Assembly (NCBI GenBank): GCA_001839685.1
Contig: MLAK01001001.1
Span: 1,461 to 40,054, forward strand
Source of the DNA: Tritrichomonas foetus
Lineage: Eukaryota; Parabasalia; Tritrichomonadida; Tritrichomonadidae
DNA length: 38,594 nt
Direction: 5' to 3'
Shown: positions 25,539 through 34,546 of the stretch, in pieces
Position numbering within the stretch: the first letter of the stretch is position 1
How the letters are laid out: each line of letters begins with the position of its first letter
Translations under genes and position numbers: made by a program
The notes under the pieces: model-generated
The model's database searches: none
Told to the model about the DNA's origin: nothing
Seen by the model: only the letters and a program-made list of their open reading frames with translations

Positions 25539-28500
25539 ATGAATGAAATTAATCGAGCAATCTGCGGAGCTCAGATTGACACGTATGACAATTGGAAGAC
25601 AGCTCGACGAAATTTAATCAAAGCGATTCACCCGATTTTGATGACATTGAGCGAAAACTCGATTAATTCGATTTTTGATTTATGGGCGTCCCAAACCAAA
25701 AAAAAATCAGAGCCGCAAAATAGAGATTCAATACTTCACATTCTTCTTATTATCGCTTTAATTTCGTATTTTCACCGAGACCATGATTCAATCAAGCCAT
25801 TGATTCCATTACTCAACAAACTTATTCAGAGTGAAGACGAACTTATCGCAAATGTAACATCAAAATTATTAAAACTAATTTCAGTTGAATCGATTGAAGG
25901 ATCATTTCTATTTATCAAAGCATTTTCATTTATCAAGGCCTTTTTTCAGTCGAAAAAACAGCAAATAAACGCACTTTATATTCTAAAGCGAGCCAGAAAA
26001 GTTGCACCTCCTGATGTCATACATTTCACATATCAATCATTAGATTTACTTTTTGATCTAGCAATTGGTGATAACTTAACAAAAAAATCAATAGCATTGA
26101 AATTAATTCGATTTTTACTCCAAGGAATTAAAGTGGAAACATCGAAAGAATTATTCCTGAAATTCAGGAAATTAATTTCCAAAAATATTAAGAAATCTGT
26201 TCCAGTAATTTCTCATATTTATGAAGCACATTCTTTAATATTTTCGCAAGATAATCTAGACTCTATTTACAATTTAGTTTTTGATGATGATGTAACCGAC
26301 GAATCTTTAGAACTTCTAGTTTTTATTTGTGAGAAATCTCAATTTAAACTTGATTGTAATGCTGTTACCAAAATCATCATTAAGCATAATAATATTTCAT
26401 TATTATCTCGAACAATAAATTGCTTTAAAAAACATATCGATCCTAATATAATTATTCCTTATCTCGAAGAAATTTGTCCAACACACATTTGCCATGAAAA
26501 TACAAATTGTCCTTATGTAGTTTTAAAAACGGTATTAAATTATTTCCCTGATATTCAAATAAATACAGAAAAATTCCAATTATGTGAAAATTTCATTCAA
26601 TGCATTGCTATACGAAATGATTTTTTTGATATTTCTCAAATAGACAAATTTGTTAATTATCTATCCAATCCATCTGATAATATAATTGGGCTTCGACACT
26701 CATTAATGCTTTTTCGAATCATGCGTACACATTTTCCTAAGAATCCTTTTCTTCAACTACAAGATTTACTCATGAGAAGTCCTGATATATATTTCCAAAT
26801 ACGTGTAGAATTGATTAAAGCATCTGCTAGTATCATTGAAGAAGATGAAACTGCGAAAAAAATCATAAAATTATCACTTTTATATGATCCAGATAAGAAG
26901 ATTCGTTTACTTTCTTTATCCTATTTAAAACCAGATACAAAAATTATGCTATTTAATGATATGATTCAATTATTACAAGACTCTTCTTTTAAAATTCGAA
27001 GAAGAGCGATTAAACTCTGCTCAGAGATGGCAAAATTGAATCCTTTTGAAATGTCTCCAACAATTCAACTATATACGAATCAAATAACTGATCTTTTATG
27101 TCAAACTCCTGATTTTCGAATTTCGGCAAAAAATTCTTCACTACTTTCTGTTCTTTGTAAATATTGTAAAGATATAATTGAACCATTTGCAAATGTAATT
27201 ATCGAAAAAATATTTTCTTTGCTTGATACAAATAACATTATTCTCAGATCAAAAGACAATACACAAGTAGATAATCTTTCATTCTCCGATATTTCTAAAT
27301 CATACAACTCGAGAAATTCCAATTTTAACAGTGGAAGTAATACAGTTGGTAGTAGTACAGCTAGTAGTAATTCAACAGCAAGTGGAAAAACTGTAATCAC
27401 TAATGCTAGCCATAGTCATTTTACGAATTCGTCAATGACATCGTCAGTTGATTCAAGCTATAGTAATCCTAAACGGTTTTCTGTAGATTTACACTCTTCT
27501 TTAGAGAATTTGAATTCTTCATATTTAGGATTGATTCATGCTGACGATGGATCAACAAATGAATATGTGAAAAATGATTACTCAATTTTTTTAAAATCAA
27601 ATGCCAATGTATTAGCCTGTAATCTTAATAGTGTTCATTCAAAACTGTCAATCTCACAACCAAACGAGAATGAACCATTGAAAAGCAAACTCTATGCAAT
27701 AATGAATGAGGATTTACTTGATATAAGAGATGCTAATTTATGTCGAGCACTGGCATATTTAGGAATGCTAGCTGAACCTTATTCTACACAAATCTTAAAC
27801 ATATTTTGTCATCTTTTTGAAACCAGGAAAAATGTAAAATTGTTGATATCGTTAGTGAAATCATTAAGAATTTTTTGCTCATTAATTTATAATGGATTAA
27901 ACATTCGCTTAAGATGCCCACAAATCGCTGTTCCGTTATCTCGAATCTTAGCCAATTCCCAAAGTGAAAAACTATCTTTATCGATTATCAAATTATTTGG
28001 GTATTCTTTTGATACAATTTTAGCATCACAGTCACAATCATCATTTGTTGGATATGATTCCCTTTTTATTAATTCCACTGATTTTGTAATTGATAATATT
28101 TTAACTTATTTCAAAAAGCCATCTTTACCCCTTTTTGCAGCACTGACAATGATTATTGAAGGTGATCCACAAAACTCAGCAAAATATTTAAATCGAATAA
28201 TTCCACTTTTCATTTCATCTATTAATAAATCAGCTGTTTTTAGAGACACTTTGTTTGCTTATCTAAATATTATTGCTTCAAAATGTCATACAGATATTAA
28301 TCAACTTTTGCCAACGATGATTCCAACGATCCTTAAATTCCTAAATTTACGAAGTTGTGTCAAATTTTGTATTGTTCTTTCATATATGATGAAATCATCA
28401 TTGATTCCGTATGCAGTAGATTTATATATACCTGCAATCTCAGAAATGTCCACAAATAATGAATATTTATTCAAACCATTGGTTAAATTCATTACTTATA

Positions 28501-31500
28501 TGATTATTTTCCAAAACCAACCATTTGAACTGTTTATGAATAAAGTTGAAAGGGAACATTATTCTCAAGGATTTTTAAAAATAGTGTCAAATAATTTAAT
28601 TACACTTGTTCAAGTCACAGACATTTCAATGTACCAATCCCGTATTTTGTTATTCACTCGGGAATACTTTGATCCACAGCTTCTCTTTTCGCTGGTTGTT
28701 TATTCACATTTGCCTCCACAACAGCTGAAAAAACGATTTATTATTGTTGACGATAGTGATGAAAAAGAATCGGGAGCCCCAAGATATAGCTATTTATATT
28801 ACAATAAATTCCAACCTTCTAACACTTATTTTGAAACTAACATGCCACTTCCTTCTGACCAAACAAATCAAACTGGCACCAATATGATTGACTTTCAAAA
28901 CAAGAATCCATCAATTTCCTGTATTTTAAATTTTAATTCATCAAATTTTGATGGCAAGAACTTTGATCAAAGTTCAGATATTATTAATATTTGTGACTGT
29001 GAAAAAACACACCATAGTTTGAAGAATTATTATAATTCATTGAATCTTAGTATTTCTTCTTATCAGAATAGTGTGATCAAAAATATTAAAAGGAAACTAG
29101 AAGATAGTACAGTTGAATTAAGTTGTACAGCGAAACCAACTCTCCTAAGAAGCATCTTTGAAAAATTATTGAATTTCCAAAATTATTCCAAAGATGAACT
29201 TTCATTTATTATTCCACGAAATCCACATGTGAAAATTCGAAGTATGACACCACAAGAAATTAAAACAGAAACTTATTTTTCTAGGTTTACTTGTCCCTCT
29301 GAAATTAATGTTGTGAAATGGCTGATTAGTTTATATCAACATCTTGTAAAACGTTCACCAGAAAAATCAATTCGTTCATGTATCTCGTTAACTTCATTTA
29401 ATGAAGCGTTTATGCAAACGTTATTCCCTGCTGCATTTTTATCATGCTGGCGAGAAACTCTAGAATCAGATCGAATACATTTTTCACAAATAGTCATTAA
29501 AATCCTTCAAACATATAGAACAATTCCACAATTGATCTTTGATATCATTATTTTATGCGACAGAGCACAATTACCAATGAAAATTGATATTCCTTTAATA
29601 GCATTAAAATCAAAATCACATCAAGCGGCTCTTTACTTTACAGAGAAATATCTTCTTGAATCTCCTGATAATATGAAAGCCATTGATATGATGATGACAC
29701 TCTTTTTGAAAATGGGATTCACATTATCTATCCGTGATTTATTCTACAGTGTACAAGATAAGCTTAATAATAGCATGGTTGCTAAATGGAGTGGCTGGAT
29801 TGGAAATTGGGAAAAATCACTGGAGATTTATACAAAAGAACGAGCCAACTTTCCAACAATTATAAATTGTATGGCTAAATTAAATAAATTTGAAGATATT
29901 TCTGCCAATTTCGAAAAATTTGAATCACTCGACAAAGAAGGAAAAAATGAAGTTGCTGATGCATTCTTTATTGCATATCAACAGCTAAATAATAATGAAA
30001 AAGTTCAAGAAATAATTGATTCATATGAAGGTCAATGGACACCTTATCGTTTTATATTGGCCATTAACTTTTACATTGCAACAAATCAGTTTTCTAAAGC
30101 ATCAGTATTAACTAAAAAAGCTTTACAAATGATGGTTAATGAACGTGATGTTTTTGTGAGTGGTGATCAAATCCGAATCAGTAACATTTTGAATTCTATT
30201 CAACTTTTTATTGATTGTAAACAAGTTTTAAATATTAAAAAATTAAATAAAAATACAATCTGGAAGCAAAGAATTAAAGGATTCACTAGAGATGCTGTAA
30301 TGTGGGAACAAATCATAAATTTAAAGAATAATGTGGTTCCTATTGATTCTAATTTATCATTTTATATGAACATTATTTCATCACTTCGAAAAGAAAGACA
30401 TTTTGATTTAATTGATCGTTATTTTAAAGAAGCTTTATTGAAAACTCAAAATCCTCATTTTTTCATAATGACACTTAAAATACTCTGGACCAAAGGGGAA
30501 AAAGAGAAAGCTGCCAAAAATGCTAAGTATATCAATAGGGTAATCAATGGTTTATCTTTTGAAGAATTTAAATCTCAAGAGTATTTTTCATCACCCTCAA
30601 GGTATCTAATGAAAGCTGAAGAATCTTCTCATTTCACTAATGAAATGAGAGAATTTTGTTGCTCCAAATTAAATACAATTGATTATGTAACATTTGCTGA
30701 CAAGTTCCAAAACTTGCCATTTGAGGAACAAGAAAAAATTTTCATGGAAATCCACGATAAATTCACTACTCAGTTATTTAAATGTTTTATTGATATTCGA
30801 AATTATAATTTATCTTATACAGGAATTACTTCAAGAATGAATAGAATTACTGGAATTTACTTATATAAAACATCAGATACTATTCAAGATACAAATGAAT
30901 GCGTTCAATGTTTTGCACACGCATTAAAAGCAATACCAAATGATTATCGAAATTGGAAAAATTGGGGATATTCGAATGTTCGACTCTACCATCTTCTAAA
31001 AGAAGCTAAACCAAATTTAGTTCATGAAACACTGAATGGAGCATCTTTATTAAATAACAACGAGAATCAATTTTTATTAGATGAATTAGAAATTGGTCAT
31101 GCTCGAAACAATTCCCAAATTTATACAATTCACAGCCAAGAAAGCCAAGAACTGGCATTGGAAAAGTTTAGAGGATCAGCCCCAAACTTAGCTCAAATTT
31201 CTCCTTTGGATAATTCTAAACTTGTTGATCAAGCTTCTCTAGACACCTCTAATGAAATTAGAAATGATGATGAAATCCAGAAATCTGATATTATTGATGA
31301 TATTCCAAATGAAGAAGAAGATTCGAATGATGATATGATCATTGAAGATGAATATAATCCATATAAAACGGTTGTTGGTTGTTTGAATCGAAAAACACCA
31401 AAATCTGTAAAAACAAAATTCGAAGCTCGCTCATTGAATCTAAAAGGCGATGATAATTTAATGATTTTACCAACTTGTAAATCAGTTGATAATATTTCAG

Positions 31501-33530
31501 ATTTATCAACTTCTAATGATTCAGTTGATGATACACATGATAATATTTCCATATTAGCAATTAATGCAATAACTGGCTTTTTGAAAGCAGCTAAACTGAA
31601 TCCAAAGAATTCTTTAGAATATCTTTGCCAAATGTTTACTGTTTTATTCAACCTTCCAAGTAGTGATGTAATCCCGCAAACTGTCATTGCAGAAATTCAA
31701 AGTCTTCCATCTCAAACTTTATCGAAAGTGATTCCTCAACTTACTGCAAAAATTGCACATCCTGACTTTTTGATTCGGAATTTGGTAAGAAGACTAATTT
31801 TAGAAATTGGAAAAACGCAATTTCAATCGCTTTTTTTCACTCTTCAGCTTTACAGTCGAATAAAAGGTGATAAAAAAGCAGAAATTGCTCTAGAAATGCT
31901 TTCAAAAATGAAAGAACAGAATATTAATGTATATAATGATGCAGTCCTTTTTTCTGATGGGATAATTCGTTCTGCTGTGACATGGTTTGAAGGTTGGCTT
32001 CATTCTATTGAATATGCAGCAAAATCACAAAAAATGGGCGACTATGATTATTCCATTCGTATTTTGGAAGAAAGGTTTGAAGATACTAAAACTGTAAAAT
32101 GTGAACTGGATCGACTTTTTATCAAATTATTTGGTGATGAATTAAGAGAAATTTACAAACTCTTCCAAAATTCCAAGATTAATAGGCAAAATAACTCACT
32201 GAACGCCCAGTCAAATAACCCTACTGATAGTCAGAATAATCTAATTAATAGCCAATCAAATAATGCAGAAAATAATCTTTGGGCGAAACTGAGAATTCTC
32301 CATACCAAGCTCAAAGGACAAATTGATCGTCTTAGTGTTATTGTCCTTTCCAAAATTAGTGAACCACTTGCTTCTCGTCATGGATTTAATTTATCAATTC
32401 CTGGTTCAGACTTCACCGATTTATATGAAAATAGTACCAAAGCAAAAACTTTCGATGCAATCTATCATCAATTCATTTCCCCCGATTCCAGCAATTCTAC
32501 AGGAATAAATCAAAACATTGAAAAAATTGAAAGTGTTGAGCCAATTATGGAAATAATGGGTACACAACAGAAGCCAAGAGTAGTATACATTCATACTACT
32601 TTTGGTCGACGAGTTAAATATTTATTAAAAGGAAATGAAGATCTTCGGTTAGATGAAAGATTAATGCAATTCTTCCTATTAGTAAATGAAAACTTTAGAC
32701 AAGACAGATTCGCTCGTCGTTATCAAATATCTGTAAATCGATATTCGATTGTTCCTTTAACAACGACATCTGGCCTCATTCAATGGGTAACTGGTGCTGA
32801 TACAGTTCATCAAATAATATGTGATTATCGAAAATACAAAAGATCCCCGGTTTTACCAGAAAATGACATATTGAAAGAAAACACAAATATTGAATTCATC
32901 AATTTGAATAGCTTACAACGTTATGAAATGTTTGTTGAAGTTTCGAAGAAATGTCCAGCAAATGAAATATTTGAATGGATGTGGATAAAAGCTCCTTCTC
33001 CACACGTTTGGATGACAAGAAATGAAAGATACACAATCAGTATGGCTTTAATGTCAATAGTTGGATACATTATTGGTTTAGGCGATCGTCATCCTTCCAA
33101 TATTATGATTCAGCGTGATACTGGAAATATCGTTCATATTGATTTTGGTGAAAGCTTTGAATCTGCAATCAGAAGAAGTGCGCATCCTGAAAAGGTTCCA
33201 TTTCGCTTAACAAGGATGCTATCTAAAAACTTAAGCGGAAACAAATCAGTTGGATTCTTCAAATATGTTGCACAGAATGTGATGGATGTTCTCCAAGAAT
33301 CCAAATCCTCTCTTGTTTCTCAACTCGCTATTTTTATTCATGAGCCATTAAATGACTCAGGGAATAAACACCTTTTAAAGCGAGTTGAAAATAAGCTTGA
33401 AGGAAAAGATTTCAAACATGAGGGTATTCCACAGCTTGGACTTGTTGAGCAAGTTGATAAGCTTATAAATATCGCGGAAGACCCTATGAATTATGTGAGG
33501 CACTATCCTGGATGGTGCCCATTTTGGTAA
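25539..33530 (+). CDS. TOR: Target of rapamycin (TOR) phosphatidylinositol-3-kinase-related kinase
   Basis: A 2663-aa PIKK, similar in size to other TOR proteins. HEAT-like helical repeats fill about 1-1180, then a FAT domain (about 1290-1850), an FRB-like segment (about 2146-2212), a kinase domain (about 2330-2600) and a FATC (2631-2663). The kinase shows LLKGNEDLR with K2364, the catalytic loop GDRHPSN (2515-2521) and DFGE (from D2535). The C-terminus GWCPFW is the TOR hallmark and separates it from ATM/ATR/DNA-PK. Lineage insertions are a Ser/Asn/Thr-rich stretch at about 588-644, an acidic Ser-rich one at about 1845-2004, and an Asn/Gln/Ser stretch at about 2211-2246. It is the central nutrient-sensing Ser/Thr kinase. 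FRB contact residues for rapamycin appear replaced. The frame is uninterrupted. Confidence 0.96.
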   Translation: MNEINRAICGAQIDTYDNWKTARRNLIKAIHPILMTLSENSINSIFDLWASQTKKKSEPQNRDSILHILLIIALISYFHRDHDSIKPLIPLLNKLIQSEDELIANVTSKLLKLISVESIEGSFLFIKAFSFIKAFFQSKKQQINALYILKRARKVAPPDVIHFTYQSLDLLFDLAIGDNLTKKSIALKLIRFLLQGIKVETSKELFLKFRKLISKNIKKSVPVISHIYEAHSLIFSQDNLDSIYNLVFDDDVTDESLELLVFICEKSQFKLDCNAVTKIIIKHNNISLLSRTINCFKKHIDPNIIIPYLEEICPTHICHENTNCPYVVLKTVLNYFPDIQINTEKFQLCENFIQCIAIRNDFFDISQIDKFVNYLSNPSDNIIGLRHSLMLFRIMRTHFPKNPFLQLQDLLMRSPDIYFQIRVELIKASASIIEEDETAKKIIKLSLLYDPDKKIRLLSLSYLKPDTKIMLFNDMIQLLQDSSFKIRRRAIKLCSEMAKLNPFEMSPTIQLYTNQITDLLCQTPDFRISAKNSSLLSVLCKYCKDIIEPFANVIIEKIFSLLDTNNIILRSKDNTQVDNLSFSDISKSYNSRNSNFNSGSNTVGSSTASSNSTASGKTVITNASHSHFTNSSMTSSVDSSYSNPKRFSVDLHSSLENLNSSYLGLIHADDGSTNEYVKNDYSIFLKSNANVLACNLNSVHSKLSISQPNENEPLKSKLYAIMNEDLLDIRDANLCRALAYLGMLAEPYSTQILNIFCHLFETRKNVKLLISLVKSLRIFCSLIYNGLNIRLRCPQIAVPLSRILANSQSEKLSLSIIKLFGYSFDTILASQSQSSFVGYDSLFINSTDFVIDNILTYFKKPSLPLFAALTMIIEGDPQNSAKYLNRIIPLFISSINKSAVFRDTLFAYLNIIASKCHTDINQLLPTMIPTILKFLNLRSCVKFCIVLSYMMKSSLIPYAVDLYIPAISEMSTNNEYLFKPLVKFITYMIIFQNQPFELFMNKVEREHYSQGFLKIVSNNLITLVQVTDISMYQSRILLFTREYFDPQLLFSLVVYSHLPPQQLKKRFIIVDDSDEKESGAPRYSYLYYNKFQPSNTYFETNMPLPSDQTNQTGTNMIDFQNKNPSISCILNFNSSNFDGKNFDQSSDIINICDCEKTHHSLKNYYNSLNLSISSYQNSVIKNIKRKLEDSTVELSCTAKPTLLRSIFEKLLNFQNYSKDELSFIIPRNPHVKIRSMTPQEIKTETYFSRFTCPSEINVVKWLISLYQHLVKRSPEKSIRSCISLTSFNEAFMQTLFPAAFLSCWRETLESDRIHFSQIVIKILQTYRTIPQLIFDIIILCDRAQLPMKIDIPLIALKSKSHQAALYFTEKYLLESPDNMKAIDMMMTLFLKMGFTLSIRDLFYSVQDKLNNSMVAKWSGWIGNWEKSLEIYTKERANFPTIINCMAKLNKFEDISANFEKFESLDKEGKNEVADAFFIAYQQLNNNEKVQEIIDSYEGQWTPYRFILAINFYIATNQFSKASVLTKKALQMMVNERDVFVSGDQIRISNILNSIQLFIDCKQVLNIKKLNKNTIWKQRIKGFTRDAVMWEQIINLKNNVVPIDSNLSFYMNIISSLRKERHFDLIDRYFKEALLKTQNPHFFIMTLKILWTKGEKEKAAKNAKYINRVINGLSFEEFKSQEYFSSPSRYLMKAEESSHFTNEMREFCCSKLNTIDYVTFADKFQNLPFEEQEKIFMEIHDKFTTQLFKCFIDIRNYNLSYTGITSRMNRITGIYLYKTSDTIQDTNECVQCFAHALKAIPNDYRNWKNWGYSNVRLYHLLKEAKPNLVHETLNGASLLNNNENQFLLDELEIGHARNNSQIYTIHSQESQELALEKFRGSAPNLAQISPLDNSKLVDQASLDTSNEIRNDDEIQKSDIIDDIPNEEEDSNDDMIIEDEYNPYKTVVGCLNRKTPKSVKTKFEARSLNLKGDDNLMILPTCKSVDNISDLSTSNDSVDDTHDNISILAINAITGFLKAAKLNPKNSLEYLCQMFTVLFNLPSSDVIPQTVIAEIQSLPSQTLSKVIPQLTAKIAHPDFLIRNLVRRLILEIGKTQFQSLFFTLQLYSRIKGDKKAEIALEMLSKMKEQNINVYNDAVLFSDGIIRSAVTWFEGWLHSIEYAAKSQKMGDYDYSIRILEERFEDTKTVKCELDRLFIKLFGDELREIYKLFQNSKINRQNNSLNAQSNNPTDSQNNLINSQSNNAENNLWAKLRILHTKLKGQIDRLSVIVLSKISEPLASRHGFNLSIPGSDFTDLYENSTKAKTFDAIYHQFISPDSSNSTGINQNIEKIESVEPIMEIMGTQQKPRVVYIHTTFGRRVKYLLKGNEDLRLDERLMQFFLLVNENFRQDRFARRYQISVNRYSIVPLTTTSGLIQWVTGADTVHQIICDYRKYKRSPVLPENDILKENTNIEFINLNSLQRYEMFVEVSKKCPANEIFEWMWIKAPSPHVWMTRNERYTISMALMSIVGYIIGLGDRHPSNIMIQRDTGNIVHIDFGESFESAIRRSAHPEKVPFRLTRMLSKNLSGNKSVGFFKYVAQNVMDVLQESKSSLVSQLAIFIHEPLNDSGNKHLLKRVENKLEGKDFKHEGIPQLGLVEQVDKLINIAEDPMNYVRHYPGWCPFW

Positions 33531-33555
33531 TCAAGTTTTGATTAGAACTTGATTA
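33528..33555. repeat. 10-bp inverted repeat at the TOR stop codon
   Basis: TAATCAAGTT (33528-33537, beginning with the TAA stop) pairs perfectly with AACTTGATTA (33546-33555) across an 8-nt loop. No TAAA follows the stop directly, so this hairpin may mark the 3' end instead. Confidence 0.7.
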
Positions 33556-34533
33556 CACCCATGTTTTTATTAAATGTTTTTATGTTGTGTTATAATAGTA
33601 ATCTGGTTTGTATTTGATTTATTTTTGTATAAATAATAATTTATTTTGGGAAAGTAAGTAAATTGTTTAATGTTGGATTTTTCGGTCTAGTGACCAAATT
33701 AGTTGTGAAAAGCCACTGATCAAAAAACTGACAAATAGATATTCAGAAAAATGAATTCTGGATTTCAAATCTATAAATAGATAGCCATGAGAAATATAGT
33801 TCTTTTACTTTGATGAATATATCAATTTTTCAACTCTTGAACAAGATAACAGAATATTGAAATTGAGAGAATAATTCAAAAAAATATTTTGTGAAAATAT
33901 CAAAAAGTTGCAATCAAAAAGGATTGAAATTCGTTGAGAAAAAAATAAGAATCAAAAAATCATGATTACCTTATGTTCATTCTCATTGTGATATGAAGTA
34001 CATTATACATAATAAAGCTGTATAGTTTGTAATTCTAATTTCCTCGATAATAACTTATTATTTTTTGTTTTGTTTTACAAACTTTATGGTTGTGTTTTTC
34101 TAAATCTCATCGTGAAATGTTGAATCATGAACTCTTTTCGATGAGAAGATTTCGAGTTTTTCACCTTACCCATCATTCTTGAATGGAACATCTTTTTCAA
34201 AGGTGAATGTCTGATATATTGAATATGGTCATAAAACAGCACTTTTAGAATGCTAATCTGGTCAGCCGATGATAAGAATAGAATGATGAAAAGTCAATTT
34301 AACGCGCTCAATTTACAAAGCAATATGTTTTAATTATATTATGTCTTTACTAGATCAGCCAATAAACCTATGAAATTTTTGAATTATTATATCATCACTC
34401 TACTCCTGAAATATATTGAGGATATATTTAAAAAAGTTTCTGGTTTGTCGTAAAGTAGTTAATAATACCAACTTGACGATAATAATTTAAATGGTTTACA
34501 TTGATTTTTGAGAATCGCCGATATTTTTAATTT
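33556..34533. other. Intergenic region between TOR and V-ATPase genes
   Basis: About 1 kb, AT-rich, with no ORF or RNA that I can support. A first TAAA occurs near 33568. The V-ATPase initiator lies at the right end. Confidence 0.6.
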
Positions 34534-34538
34534 TCATA
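34534..34538 (+). promoter_or_regulatory. Initiator (TCATA) of V-ATPase subunit a gene
   Basis: ATTTTCATAATCAAATCATG; predicted +1 at 34536, 11 nt before the ATG. It lies inside the upstream open extension and thereby fixes the start. Confidence 0.7.
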
Positions 34539-34546
34539 ATCAAATC

